From Algoriphagus vanfongensis DSM 17529 (GTDB lineage Bacteria > Bacteroidota > Bacteroidia > Cytophagales > Cyclobacteriaceae), in assembly GCF_000429465.1 (NCBI RefSeq), contig NZ_AUBX01000009.1:248001-312000 (forward strand): a DNA stretch of 64,000 nt, in the 5' to 3' direction. The position numbers and the translations under genes are program-made. The notes beneath the pieces are model-generated. The model made no database searches. It was not told where the DNA came from and worked only from the letters and a program-made list of their open reading frames with translations. This document shows, piece by piece, positions 1 to 9,211 of this stretch (position 1 is its first letter; each line of letters opens with the position of its first letter).

Positions 1-434
1 ATCGTCGTGGTCACGTCTGGATTTTTGGGGTCATTGATCTCCATTCCTGTGAAAGAACTTTCGGCACCAATGAGTGATTTGATCAATACAGGATCATCTT
101 TTTTGCCATTTTTTTCTGTGGCCTCCAGCTGAAGTACCATGAATCCCAAAAAGTGATATTCATCTGCTACCGGTACATCTTCACCGATCCCTGCCAAAAT
201 GGACTCCATATCCAAAGAGACAGGATTGCTTTCCGAATCACTAGAAAAAACTCCTTCCAGCTGTTTTTCCAGTTGCTTTTGGATCATTTTTTCCATTTCC
301 TCCTCCGCTTTCTTTTCAATGGCTTTTTGAGCACCTCGTTCAGCGGCTTTCTGGATTTTCTTAATAAACTGTGCCTCTGCTTTAAAACTAAGTGTAAAAA
401 GTAGAAGCAATCCTAGTGTGACTATTCTTTTCAT
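1..434 (-). CDS. Exported protein of unknown function (3' part missing, runs off the window)
   Basis: The frame is open from an ATG at 434 to the left edge, so only the first 144 codons are seen. The product begins MKRIVTLGLLLLFTLSFKAEAQ, a clear signal peptide. A strongly basic and acidic amphipathic helix follows (residues about 24-60, rich in K and E, probably coiled coil). After it comes a globular part with the segment DEYHFLGFMVLQLEATEK. The layout resembles exported Bacteroidota proteins of the DUF4412 type, but I cannot confirm the family without the C-terminal half. It lies 88 bp upstream of fmt on the same strand and has no recognisable terminator or operon partner in view. Confidence 0.7.
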   Translation of the reverse strand, partial: MKRIVTLGLLLLFTLSFKAEAQFIKKIQKAAERGAQKAIEKKAEEEMEKMIQKQLEKQLEGVFSSDSESNPVSLDMESILAGIGEDVPVADEYHFLGFMVLQLEATEKNGKKDDPVLIKSLIGAESSFTGMEINDPKNPDVTTT

Positions 435-522
435 AGTGATAAAAGTTTGTAAATCAATAGCTAAGATCGCAAAAGCTGGGGACTCTCAAAAGTATGAAAA
501 GCAAAAAAATAGATTTGAATGA

Positions 523-1449
523 CTAGGAGAATTTATAGCCTCGTAAAAAATCAACGGTTTTCATTCTTTTTTTACCTTCCAGTTGCAGTTCCAAAATCTC
601 CAATTGCCCAGAGGAAGTCCCTATTCTCAGGTAGCTTTTTTCATCTGTATATGTCTTTCCGGGAATACTGGACAGGTCAGTCGGTACTACTTTGGACTGG
701 TAGATCTTACAGATTTTGCCTTCCAACTCAGTCCAAGCAGCAGGATATGGAGAGAGGCCTCTGATCAAATTGTGGATGGATTCTGCTGAGTTTTCCCAAT
801 TGATTTTCCCTGTTTCCTTGAAAATCTTTGGTGCATGATGGATCGCTTTGCTTTCATCCTGTGGCAAAGCCTGGACATTGCCCTCAGCTATATCTTCGAC
901 TGTCTTGACTACCAGTCTCGACCCTAATTCCATTAATTTTTCATAGATATCCCCCAGATTTTCTTCCGGGAGGATAGGGACTTTTTCCTGATAGATGATT
1001 GATCCGGTGTCTATTTCGTGTTTGAGGAAAAAAGTAGTTACGCCAGTTTCTTTCTCTCCATTGATGATGGCCCAGTTGATGGGTGCAGCTCCACGATAAT
1101 TGGGTAGAAGAGAAGCATGAAGATTGAAAGTGCCCAACGATGGCATGGCCCAAACTACCTCAGGAAGCATGCGGAAAGCGACGACTATCTGTAAGTCTGC
1201 TTGATAGGAACGGAGCTCTTCCAGAAATTCAGGGGATTTGAGGTTGGTAGGTTGCAAAACTGGTATCTCGTGTTTCAAAGCAGCCTCTTTCACTGGAGAG
1301 GGAATTAGCTTTTGTCCACGCCCCTTTGGTTTGTCTGGAGCTGTGATCACAGCTACGACATTCCAGTTGTTTGCTACGAGTTGGTCCAATGAGGGAACTG
1401 CAAATTCAGGTGTTCCCATGTATATGATTCTTAGGTCTTTCGTTGCCAT
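523..1449 (-). CDS. fmt: Methionyl-tRNA formyltransferase
   Basis: Fmt formylates the initiator Met-tRNA with 10-formyl-tetrahydrofolate. The 308-residue product has the usual length. It opens with the Rossmann-like segment LRIIYMGTPEFAVPSL, then carries FNLHASLLPNYRGAAPINWAI (residues 108-128) with the catalytic Asn109 and His111, and DTG at 147-149 with the catalytic Asp. The C-terminal OB-fold domain begins near residue 205. The ATG at 1449 fits the family start. The gene follows the NamZ gene on the same strand with a 17-bp gap, so the two are probably co-transcribed, though they have no shared function that I can see. Confidence 0.97.
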   Translation of the reverse strand: MATKDLRIIYMGTPEFAVPSLDQLVANNWNVVAVITAPDKPKGRGQKLIPSPVKEAALKHEIPVLQPTNLKSPEFLEELRSYQADLQIVVAFRMLPEVVWAMPSLGTFNLHASLLPNYRGAAPINWAIINGEKETGVTTFFLKHEIDTGSIIYQEKVPILPEENLGDIYEKLMELGSRLVVKTVEDIAEGNVQALPQDESKAIHHAPKIFKETGKINWENSAESIHNLIRGLSPYPAAWTELEGKICKIYQSKVVPTDLSSIPGKTYTDEKSYLRIGTSSGQLEILELQLEGKKRMKTVDFLRGYKFS

Positions 1450-1466
1450 AATCGTGGTCGGGGTAC

Positions 1467-2639
1467 TTATCGGTAGATTAGGTATTTGTTTCTCAGAAGC
1501 TTATAAGTTTCAAGGTCACTAGCCCAGGATGCTTCTATTTCTTGGGCTGATTTGCCTGCTAGCATGGCTTTTTTGATCTCGTCTGTACCAACTAGCGTGT
1601 TGAAGTAATTATTGAAAAACTTTTCTTTCATACCAGATATTTCGTAGGCTTCTAGCAGGTAGCTAAGACTGAATTGATGATCCATCGATTCCGCTCTCAG
1701 ATCTTTCCCATAGCATAGCTTGTCTTGATGCGGGGGATTTTTAGACATACCATCGATACTTACAGGGGTGAATGTGAAGGAGCCAAATTTGGGATCTGGA
1801 TAGCCGTATACCTGAAATGGAAAATGAGTGCCTCGGCCAAGAGAAATCACTGTGCCTTCGAATAAACAGGTACTTGGATAAAGGTGGATTGAAAGATCAT
1901 TAGGAAGGTTGGGGGAAGGCTTGACAGGCAAGGAGTATGCTGTAGAGTGCTCCCAGTTTTTCATAGGAATTACTTCCAAATCGCAGGTTTTGCCACCTTT
2001 GAGCCATTTTTCACCATTGATCATTTGGGCGAGTTCTCCTACGGTCAAGCCATGGACTATTGGAATAGGATGCATGCCTACAAAGCTTTCAAATCCTTTT
2101 TTCAGCATGGGGCCTGCGATGTAATGTCCATTGGGATTGGGACGATCAAAGATGATCACCTTTTTGTCATTTTCGGCAGCTGCCTCCATGATATAGTGCA
2201 TGGTAGAGATATAGGTGTAAAATCGCGTGCCCACATCCTGCAGGTCAAAGACCAATACGTCTACATCCTTGATTTGCTCTGGTGATGGCTTTTTATTATT
2301 GCCATACAATGAGATGATCGGTAGACCTGTTTTTTGATCGACACTGTTGTCCACTTTTTCACCTGCATCAGCTGTACCCCGAAATCCATGCTCCGGTACA
2401 AATACTTTTTTGAGATTCACTCCTTGCTCCATGAGAAAGTCTACCACTTGTAGATTGTTGCGCTGTGGCATGATGGAAGTCTGGTTGGCGACGATTCCCA
2501 CTCTTTTGCCTTGAAGTAGAGGGAGATAGAGCTCCGGCTGCTCGTCACCCATCAAAATCTGTCCCTGAGATGGTGTAACAAATAACCCAAACAGAGATAA
2601 AATGCCAGTCAAAAAAAGGCTTAAGAATGAAAATTTCAT
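1467..2639 (-). CDS. namZ: Exported DUF1343 protein, NamZ-type exo-beta-N-acetylmuramidase (GH171)
   Basis: This family releases terminal N-acetylmuramic acid from peptidoglycan fragments. That role is known from characterised NamZ proteins; for this gene it is an inference. The open frame extends to 2759, but the ATG at 2639 begins a proper signal peptide (MKFSFLSLFLTGILSLFGLF) and I choose it; the longer start would run through the divergent permease start. Conserved segments are VPEHGFRG (81-88), DVGTRFYTY (135-143), DRPNPN (165-170) and SPNLPNDLS further on. The product is 390 residues. It would act in the periplasm, feeding MurNAc to cell-wall recycling. Confidence 0.88.
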   Translation of the reverse strand: MKFSFLSLFLTGILSLFGLFVTPSQGQILMGDEQPELYLPLLQGKRVGIVANQTSIMPQRNNLQVVDFLMEQGVNLKKVFVPEHGFRGTADAGEKVDNSVDQKTGLPIISLYGNNKKPSPEQIKDVDVLVFDLQDVGTRFYTYISTMHYIMEAAAENDKKVIIFDRPNPNGHYIAGPMLKKGFESFVGMHPIPIVHGLTVGELAQMINGEKWLKGGKTCDLEVIPMKNWEHSTAYSLPVKPSPNLPNDLSIHLYPSTCLFEGTVISLGRGTHFPFQVYGYPDPKFGSFTFTPVSIDGMSKNPPHQDKLCYGKDLRAESMDHQFSLSYLLEAYEISGMKEKFFNNYFNTLVGTDEIKKAMLAGKSAQEIEASWASDLETYKLLRNKYLIYR

Positions 2640-2687
2640 ATGCTTCCTGCTATTTTGCGAACTTATTGGACAAATTAAATCACTCCA

Positions 2688-3902
2688 TTGAACCTTTCCT
2701 ATTTCATTGCCAAAAGAATCAGTTTTAGAAGGGCGGGCGGTTTTTCCAGCACCATCCACAAGATAGCTGTCGGCAGTTTGGCGATAGGCCTAGCGGTATC
2801 TATTGTTTCTTTTATGGTATTGGGTGGATTTCAGAAGACCGTTGCGGAAAAGGTCTATGGATTTACAGGGCATTATCAGGTGCAGCGATTTACTATGAGC
2901 AATGCATTTGAAGAAACTCCTTTTTCCCTTCAAAGTGATTTTGCCCAAAGTTATCAGCAACTTGATTTTATTGACCGGGTCCAGTCTTTTGCACATAAAG
3001 CAGCCTTGATCAAGGGTGATCAGGAAGTTGAGGGTGTTTTGATGAAAGGAGTAGGGCAGGACTTTGATACCTTGACTTTCAAAAATTACCTCAGGGAAGG
3101 AAGGCTGCTTCAGATTCCCGAGGAAGGAACTTCCAATGAAATCATGGTCAGCTCGGTGATAGCCAATAGGCTTCAGCTCGAAGTAGGGGATCGGATTATT
3201 TTATACTTTGTCCAGGAACCTCCTCGATATAGGAGGGTGGAAGTAGTGGGGATCTATGAGACCTATCTCGAGAATTTTGATGAAAAAATCATTCTGGGAG
3301 AGCTGCAGACTATTCGCAACCTGAATGGTTGGAGCAAAGATCAGATAGGAGGTTTGGAACTATTTGTTAACTCTAAGCCATCGGATGAACTGATAGAGGC
3401 TATTTTGGATCATCTGGATTTTGATCTGAAACTGATTGACTCTCAGGATAAGTTTCTTGAAATCTTTGATTGGTTGAAGCTTTTGGATACCAATGTCTAT
3501 GTTTTTATAGGACTAATTGGCTTTGTAGCCATATTCAACATGGCTGCGATCTTGTTCATTCTGATCATGGAGAGAACTCAGATGATCGGCTTGCTCAAAG
3601 CTCTAGGTGCTAGAAATCAGCAGATCCGTAGGATATTTTTCTGGAATGGCATGCGTATCTTGGGGAGAGGTCTGCTGATAGGGAACGCCATAGGTCTTGG
3701 CATCGGACTGGTGCAGGACTTATTTCATCTAATTCCTTTGGATCCTGCCAGCTATTACATGAGTTATGTGCCGATTGATTGGAATTGGCCAGTATTTGTG
3801 GGAATCAATTTCGGTATAGCCGGTTTGACTGCCGCAGTGCTCTGGATTCCGGTCTTGATTATTTCGCGGGTGAACCCAATTCAATCGATTCGGTTTGATT
3901 GA
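2688..3902 (+). CDS. ABC transporter permease, LolC/LolE-like (FtsX family)
   Basis: The product (404 residues) has the MacB/LolC layout. There is one N-terminal membrane segment (about residues 25-50, IAVGSLAIGLAVSIVSFMVLGGF), then a large periplasmic MacB_PCD-like domain. An FtsX domain with three membrane segments follows (about 273-295, 315-335 and 365-390). Proteins of this type extract lipoproteins from the inner membrane or move small molecules with a partner ATPase, which is not nearby. The start is a TTG at 2688, 48 bp from the divergent NamZ ATG; the sequence NLSYFIAKRISFR that follows is a typical family N terminus. The 3' end overlaps the convergent glycosyltransferase by 44 bp. 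Confidence 0.85.
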   Translation: MNLSYFIAKRISFRRAGGFSSTIHKIAVGSLAIGLAVSIVSFMVLGGFQKTVAEKVYGFTGHYQVQRFTMSNAFEETPFSLQSDFAQSYQQLDFIDRVQSFAHKAALIKGDQEVEGVLMKGVGQDFDTLTFKNYLREGRLLQIPEEGTSNEIMVSSVIANRLQLEVGDRIILYFVQEPPRYRRVEVVGIYETYLENFDEKIILGELQTIRNLNGWSKDQIGGLELFVNSKPSDELIEAILDHLDFDLKLIDSQDKFLEIFDWLKLLDTNVYVFIGLIGFVAIFNMAAILFILIMERTQMIGLLKALGARNQQIRRIFFWNGMRILGRGLLIGNAIGLGIGLVQDLFHLIPLDPASYYMSYVPIDWNWPVFVGINFGIAGLTAAVLWIPVLIISRVNPIQSIRFD

Positions 3903-4632
3903 TTTTATAGGGTGAAAAGATACTTTTTACCTTCATCCAAATAACTCCAAATACTGCTTCTTTAAAAATTCCCTTGCTCATCTTGGAAGTTCCTTTGGTT
4001 CTATCAGTGAAAATAATAGGCACTTCCTTGATCTGAAAACCAAGCTTCCATGCTGTAAACTTCATTTCAATCTGGAAAGCATAGCCGATAAATCGAATTT
4101 CATCCAATTGGATTCCTTCCAAAACAGATCTGTGGTAGCATTTGAATCCAGCAGTGGAATCCTTGATCGGGAGGCCGGTGATGAAATTGACATAAACCGA
4201 GGCAAAGTAGGACATCAAAACTCGTCCCATGGGCCAGTTGACCACATTTACTCCAGTAATGTAGCGGGAACCGATACTCATATCAAATCCTTCTTCTGCA
4301 CAAGCTTGGTAAAGCTTGATCAGATCATTGGGGTCATGAGAAAAATCTGCATCCATCTCAAAAATATAATCATAGCCTCTTGTGAGAGCCCACTTAAAGC
4401 CATGGATGTAAGCTGTGCCGAGCCCCAGCTTACCTTCTCTTTGGATCAGGTGGAGTCTGGTGGGAAAATCATCCTGAAGAGTTATGACGGCATCTGCCGT
4501 ACCATCAGGTGAGCCGTCATCTATGATCAGCAGCTCAAACTCTCCGTCTAATTCCATCACTGTGTGGATCATTTCTGAGATATTTTCTATCTCATTGTAA
4601 GTAGGAATGATGACGAGTTTGCGGTGCTTCAT
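3859..4632 (-). CDS. Family 2 glycosyltransferase, polyprenol-monophosphomannose synthase-like
   Basis: The product (257 residues from the ATG at 4632; a TTG at 4650 would add six) is a single GT2 domain. It has VIIPTYNEIENI near the start, the nucleotide-binding LLIIDDGSPDGTAD, the metal-binding EMDADFSHDPNDL and the acceptor-side GSRYITG. This matches the soluble dolichol/polyprenol phosphate mannosyltransferase (DPM1) group, which charges a lipid carrier with a sugar at the cytoplasmic face of the membrane. The actual sugar and lipid cannot be read from sequence. It overlaps the end of the convergent permease gene by 44 bp, so a shared terminator is unlikely. Confidence 0.9.
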   Translation of the reverse strand: MKHRKLVIIPTYNEIENISEMIHTVMELDGEFELLIIDDGSPDGTADAVITLQDDFPTRLHLIQREGKLGLGTAYIHGFKWALTRGYDYIFEMDADFSHDPNDLIKLYQACAEEGFDMSIGSRYITGVNVVNWPMGRVLMSYFASVYVNFITGLPIKDSTAGFKCYHRSVLEGIQLDEIRFIGYAFQIEMKFTAWKLGFQIKEVPIIFTDRTKGTSKMSKGIFKEAVFGVIWMKVKSIFSPYKINQTESIELGSPAK

Positions 4633-4853
4633 GATGGGCTTAAAGCTCAAAAGTAAGTCATCCGTTTTGGATTTGAAGAATGCCCAAGCTAAAATTCCTA
4701 AATAGCATGGAGGAAAATGAATATTTCAGTTGAATTGAGGATGTTTTAAAAAGGGTAATATTGATGAAAATGAATAAAGACTAAGTTTCAGCAGACTCTA
4801 TTTTTAGGGAAAGGAATCAGTCATCTGAGTTGTGATAAGGTCTAATCCAAGGT

Positions 4854-5651
4854 CTAGGAACAGATATCCAAATTGCTTTGAGCATAGTCAGAACCCATGG
4901 AGGCTGCTCTTTGGATGTAATTGCAGCCGTCATTATCCCCCAGTTTGGCCATACAGATTCCTTTCTTAGCCAAGGCTTCTCGATGCGTGGGGTTTTTCTT
5001 GAGCACGGTTTCAAAATCCTCGAGAGCCCACTCCAAATATCCCAGATGCATGTACGCAAAGCCTCTGTTGTATACAGCTACCATATTATTTGGTTGCTTG
5101 CCAACATACATATTGAATGAACCAGCGCATCCGTAAGCGTCGCCTATATAGGCTCTTGCCATACCTTGATAAAAATAAAGTTCGGGATCCTCCGTATTAA
5201 TAAGCTTGGCATGTTCAAAAAAACTATTGGCTAGTTTGTAATCTTGATTTTGTAACAAAACTCTGCCTGTTAGAAAATTGATCTCATAGTCTTCGGGGTC
5301 AGTTTTGGCAGCACGAAGGAGAATCAGTTCAGCTTCCTTATACTTTTCCTCATTGAAGTATATTTTGCCGATTCCAGCCATGGCTTGTGCATAGTTGGGG
5401 TCTATGGAAAGGATTTTTTCATAATCTTCTATTGCAGATTTCATATCCCCCAACTCTTCATGAGATCTTGCTCTGAGATGCAAAGCTTTCACATCAGTGA
5501 CATGCAAAAACAAATACTTGTTAAGCTCCGAAATCGCTTCTTCGTATTGCTTTTCATAAAAAAGACTTTCGGCCTGAAAAAGATCGGAGGCGCATGAACT
5601 CATCCAAAAAAGTACGAGAACAAGCAAAGATTTATTTAATTTTCGTAGCAT
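4854..5651 (-). CDS. TPR-repeat lipoprotein
   Basis: The product has 265 residues. It starts MLRKLNKSLLVLVLFWMSSC, a type II signal peptide with the lipobox MSSC giving Cys20. The rest is a run of about six tetratricopeptide helical pairs, for example AISELNKYLFLHVTDVKALH, AIEDYEKILSIDPNYAQA and ALEDFETVLKKNPTHREAL. Such proteins are protein-protein scaffolds at the outer membrane or periplasm; no specific partner can be named. A 202-bp gap with no coding signal separates it from the glycosyltransferase gene downstream. The long hairpin at 5674-5716 separates it from hisB. Confidence 0.85.
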   Translation of the reverse strand: MLRKLNKSLLVLVLFWMSSCASDLFQAESLFYEKQYEEAISELNKYLFLHVTDVKALHLRARSHEELGDMKSAIEDYEKILSIDPNYAQAMAGIGKIYFNEEKYKEAELILLRAAKTDPEDYEINFLTGRVLLQNQDYKLANSFFEHAKLINTEDPELYFYQGMARAYIGDAYGCAGSFNMYVGKQPNNMVAVYNRGFAYMHLGYLEWALEDFETVLKKNPTHREALAKKGICMAKLGDNDGCNYIQRAASMGSDYAQSNLDICS

Positions 5652-5664
5652 ACCTAAATAAACA

Positions 5665-5716
5665 AAAAAATAAAGGGTTTAGAAAACTTATCTTTAAAAT
5701 AATTTTCCTAAACCCT
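5665..5716 (-). terminator. Terminator of the his operon
   Basis: A 9-bp stem AGGGTTTAG (5674-5682) pairs with CTAAACCCT (5708-5716) and can extend through AAAA/TTTT. On the minus strand it is followed by a T-rich run. It lies 22 bp after the hisB stop codon, as expected for the end of the his operon. Confidence 0.7.
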
Positions 5717-5738
5717 CTGAATGATAGAAGAGTATGGC

Positions 5739-6836
5739 TTACAAAACTCCCTTGGTACTCGGCAGTTGGTTGATGTTTCTAGGATCTCTTTGGACTGCCA
5801 TCTTGATAGCTCTAGCCAAAGCTTTGAAAATAGCCTCGATCTTATGATGTTCGTTGGCACCTTCAGCTTTGATATTTAAGTTGCACTTGGCTGTGTCTGA
5901 AAAAGACTTGAAGAAGTGATAGAACATTTCTGTAGGCATATCTCCGACTTTTTCACGTTTGAAATCAGCTTCCCACATCAGCCAAGGCCTTCCTCCAAAA
6001 TCGATGGCCGCCTGTGCCAAAACATCATCCATTGGAAGTAAGAATCCATAGCGATAAATCCCTTTTTTATCTCCCAATGCTTTCAAATAAGCTTCTCCCA
6101 ATGCCAGGGCAGTGTCTTCGATGGTATGATGCTCATCTATGTGAAGATCTCCATTGACCGTGATTTCCAGATCAGTAGAACCGTGTTTTCCCAATTGCTC
6201 AAGCATATGGTCAAAGAAATGTAAACCAGTTTTGATCTTACATTGACCTGAGCCATCCAGATTTAGTTTGATGTGGATATCTGTCTCAGAGGTGGTTCTT
6301 TTTACTTCAGCCTTTCTGGGAGGCATTTTCAGGAAGTGATAGATCTCATCCCAATCCGTAGTAGATAGACTGGCAGTTTCCTGCGCATCTCCGATGAAAA
6401 TAGCTTGAGCTCCTAGATTTTTCGCTAATTGAATATCCGTCAACCGGTCTCCAATGACAAAGGAATTGGCGAGGTCATACGCTTCTGTGAAGTATTGCTC
6501 CAAAAGACCTGTTCCAGGCTTGCGGGTATCAGCTTTTTCGTGTTCGAAGGTTTTGTCTATATGAATAGCCTCAAAGAAAACATTTTCCTGCTCCAGAGTC
6601 TTGAGCATTTTGAACTGGGCCGGCCAAAAGTCTTTTTCTGGAAAAGAATCGGTGCCCAATCCATCTTGGTTGGTCACCATGACGAGTTCATACTCCAATT
6701 CTTCAGCGATTTTTCGAAGATTCGAAATTGCTTTGGGAAGGAATTCAAGTTTTTCAAGGCTGTCCACTTGGTAGTCTGTCGGTGGCTCCTTGATGATCGT
6801 ACCGTCACGATCTATGAATAGTACTTTCTTTTTCAT
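5739..6836 (-). CDS. hisB: Bifunctional histidinol-phosphatase / imidazoleglycerol-phosphate dehydratase
   Basis: HisB catalyses two steps of histidine synthesis. Residues 1 to about 165 are a HAD-type phosphatase with the nucleophile motif FIDRDGT (Asp9 and Asp11). Residues about 177-365 are the imidazoleglycerol-phosphate dehydratase, with [27 protein letters not shown] and the second metal-binding repeat [15 protein letters not shown]. The fused form is 365 residues, normal for the E. coli-like bifunctional enzyme. Its ATG overlaps the hisC stop by 4 bp (ATGA), showing translational coupling. It is the last gene of the operon: hisH, hisA, hisF and hisI, which often follow in Bacteroidota, are not in this window. 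Confidence 0.97.
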   Translation of the reverse strand: MKKKVLFIDRDGTIIKEPPTDYQVDSLEKLEFLPKAISNLRKIAEELEYELVMVTNQDGLGTDSFPEKDFWPAQFKMLKTLEQENVFFEAIHIDKTFEHEKADTRKPGTGLLEQYFTEAYDLANSFVIGDRLTDIQLAKNLGAQAIFIGDAQETASLSTTDWDEIYHFLKMPPRKAEVKRTTSETDIHIKLNLDGSGQCKIKTGLHFFDHMLEQLGKHGSTDLEITVNGDLHIDEHHTIEDTALALGEAYLKALGDKKGIYRYGFLLPMDDVLAQAAIDFGGRPWLMWEADFKREKVGDMPTEMFYHFFKSFSDTAKCNLNIKAEGANEHHKIEAIFKALARAIKMAVQRDPRNINQLPSTKGVL

Positions 6837-7897
6837 GATTGAATAGGTTTTGCTACGGTTTTCAAGGCCTTTAGAAAAGCTTCATTTTCTTCTCTACTTC
6901 CTACCGTAATTCTAAGGCAATTTTCGCACAGAGTCACCTTGGAGCGATTGCGTACAATGATTTTTTGATCGATCAGATCTTGATAGACTTGCGATGCCTG
7001 CGGAATCTGTACCAGAAGGAAGTTGGCTTGGCTTGGATATATTTTTAGAACGAAATCCAATTTTTCCAAGGCTGCCTGAAGATACTCCCGTTCATTTAAA
7101 ATATCCACGATCATCCGTTCGACCTTTTCTACATTCCCCAAAGCCTGAAGTACGGTGTCTTGGGTCAGTCCGGAGATATTATAGGGAGCCTTGATCTTAT
7201 TCAGGATTTTTATCAATTCCTCAGATGCAAAAGCCATCCCCAAGCGAAGAGATGCTAAGCCCCAAGCTTTAGAGAATGTCTGCATCACAAGCAGGTTCGG
7301 ATATTCGTCTAAATGCGAGGTAAAACTCGGCTCATCGTTGAAGTCAATATATGCTTCGTCTACGACGACCAGGCCGGGAAAGTGTTTCAGTAGGAGTAAA
7401 ACATCCTCTCTTTTGACCTTGTTTCCGCTTGGGTTATTGGGAGTACAGACAAAAATGATTTTGGTATTGGCGTCTATTTGCTTGAAAATCAGTTCGGGTT
7501 GAAGCTGAAAATCTTCAGTCAATGAGACTTTCCTGATTTCTACATCATTGATCGATGCACTTACCTCATACATTCCATAGGTAGGAGGCAGCAAAATCAC
7601 ATTGTCTTTTCCTGGTCTGCAAAATGCTCTGTACAAAAGATCAATCGCTTCATCGGAGCCATTACCCAAAAAGATCTGTGTTGGCCTGACCTGTTTGATA
7701 GGAGCCAATTTTTCTTTTAAAGCACTTTGATAGGGGTCTGGATAGCGATTGAAATCCTGATCGGTCACAGAACCATAAGGGTTTTCATTGGCATCCAAAA
7801 AGACTCCTTCTGCACCCGTGTACTCATCTCTAGCGGAGGTATAGGGCCGAAGCTGTGCGATGTGTGGTCTTAATAATGAGTTGAGATCAAAAATCAT
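6833..7897 (-). CDS. hisC: Histidinol-phosphate aminotransferase
   Basis: HisC is the PLP-dependent enzyme that converts imidazole acetol phosphate to histidinol phosphate, with glutamate as amino donor. The 354-residue product shows the fold-type I signatures LDANENPYG (34-42), CTPNNPSGN (151-159), DEAYIDF (180-186) and the PLP-binding Lys210 in [14 protein letters not shown]. The ATG at 7897 overlaps the hisD stop by 4 bp, and its own stop overlaps hisB by 4 bp. The three genes are therefore tightly coupled in one transcript. Confidence 0.97.
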   Translation of the reverse strand: MIFDLNSLLRPHIAQLRPYTSARDEYTGAEGVFLDANENPYGSVTDQDFNRYPDPYQSALKEKLAPIKQVRPTQIFLGNGSDEAIDLLYRAFCRPGKDNVILLPPTYGMYEVSASINDVEIRKVSLTEDFQLQPELIFKQIDANTKIIFVCTPNNPSGNKVKREDVLLLLKHFPGLVVVDEAYIDFNDEPSFTSHLDEYPNLLVMQTFSKAWGLASLRLGMAFASEELIKILNKIKAPYNISGLTQDTVLQALGNVEKVERMIVDILNEREYLQAALEKLDFVLKIYPSQANFLLVQIPQASQVYQDLIDQKIIVRNRSKVTLCENCLRITVGSREENEAFLKALKTVAKPIQS

Positions 7898-9189
7898 AAT
7901 TTGTTCTTTTTCAAATAATTAAGACGAATAGAAACTGCGTTTTTATGAGCTTCCAATAGCTCGTTTTCAGCCATGATTTCGACTGTAGGACCCAGAACTT
8001 TGAGGCCTTCAGGACTGATCTTTTGATAGGTGATTTTCTTAACAAAAGAATCTAGAGAAACACCGCTGTAGTTCCTCGCATAACCGTAAGTAGGGAGGGT
8101 ATGATTGGTGCCTGAGGCATAATCACCGGCGGATTCTGGAGTGAAATTACCGATAAAGACAGAGCCTGCATTGACGATCTGATCCACTACTTCCTCTTCA
8201 TTTTTTACTGCAATGATGAGATGCTCTGGGGCGTAAAAGTTGATAAGATCGATGGCCTTCTCCTGGCTTTCCATGACTACAGCCACCGAATTTTTTAAAG
8301 CTTTCTGAGCAATATCTTTACGAGGAAGTTCTTCCAGTTGACTCTCAACTTCCTTTTTTATCCTTTTGGCAATTTTTTCTGTAGGAGTCACCAGTACCAC
8401 CTGAGAGTCTACTCCGTGCTCTGCTTGTGAAAGTAGATCTGCGGCGACAAAGGCAGCATTGGCCGAATCATCCGCATAGACCAATACTTCGGAAGGACCT
8501 GCAGGCATGTCGATCGCCACACCATATTTGGTTGCCATCTGCTTGGCTGCCGTTACAAACTGATTTCCAGGACCAAAAATCTTGTCCACTGCCGGTACGG
8601 ATTCCGTACCGAAAGTTAGAGCTCCTATTGCCTGAGCACCGCCTGATTTGACGATTTTTCGAATTCCGATCAGCTCAGCTGTATAGAGGATTGCCGGGTG
8701 GATCTTTCCTTCCAGATTAGGAGGTGTACAAAGAACGATTTCTTTGCAGCCCGCCAGTTTGGCTGGTACGCCCAGCATCAAAACTGTACTGAAAAGGGGA
8801 GCAGTGCCCCCTGGAATATAGAGACCAACCTTCTGGATGGGCATACTTTTGCGTCGGCAAACTACCCCGGGCATCACCTCCTCGACGAGCTCAGGATTGG
8901 CCTGAGCGGCATGGAATTTTTCTATATTCTGTTTGGCGGTCTGAATGGCTTCTCTCAAATCCGGAGAAATGGCCGCCGCCGCAGCTTGTATTTCGATTTC
9001 ATCTACCAGCAGAGACTCCAAGTCTACATGATCGTATTCATGTGCAAATTTCAGGAGTGCCTTGTCTCCATTTTTTTTGATTTTTCTCAGGATAGGTTTG
9101 ACAATTTTATTGATTGCCTTGGTTTTGAAGACTGGTCTGGCCAGCTCTTTTTTCCAGGAGGAATCCTCCGGATTGACAAGCATTTTCAT
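7894..9189 (-). CDS. hisD: Histidinol dehydrogenase
   Basis: HisD is a zinc enzyme that oxidises histidinol to histidine in two NAD-dependent steps. The 431-residue product has the usual length and motifs: GLYIPGGTAPLFSTVLMLG, GGAQAIGALTFG, FGPGNQFVTAAK, the signature AGPSEVLVYADD, QAEHGVDSQV (a zinc/active-site region), and EHLII. Two in-frame ATGs lie at 9189 and 9183; the first is used here. It is the second gene of the operon, 22 bp after hisG. Confidence 0.97.
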   Translation of the reverse strand: MKMLVNPEDSSWKKELARPVFKTKAINKIVKPILRKIKKNGDKALLKFAHEYDHVDLESLLVDEIEIQAAAAAISPDLREAIQTAKQNIEKFHAAQANPELVEEVMPGVVCRRKSMPIQKVGLYIPGGTAPLFSTVLMLGVPAKLAGCKEIVLCTPPNLEGKIHPAILYTAELIGIRKIVKSGGAQAIGALTFGTESVPAVDKIFGPGNQFVTAAKQMATKYGVAIDMPAGPSEVLVYADDSANAAFVAADLLSQAEHGVDSQVVLVTPTEKIAKRIKKEVESQLEELPRKDIAQKALKNSVAVVMESQEKAIDLINFYAPEHLIIAVKNEEEVVDQIVNAGSVFIGNFTPESAGDYASGTNHTLPTYGYARNYSGVSLDSFVKKITYQKISPEGLKVLGPTVEIMAENELLEAHKNAVSIRLNYLKKNKL

Positions 9190-9211
9190 GATACTATGCG
9201 TTGTGTTTCTA

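Noticed and set aside
1909..2285. Plus-strand ORFs inside the NamZ gene
   Set aside because: They are antisense to a well-supported gene and have no signal or motif of their own.
5674..5716. Attenuator-like hairpin before the TPR lipoprotein gene
   Set aside because: Position directly after hisB and T-run on the minus strand fit an ordinary operon terminator better.
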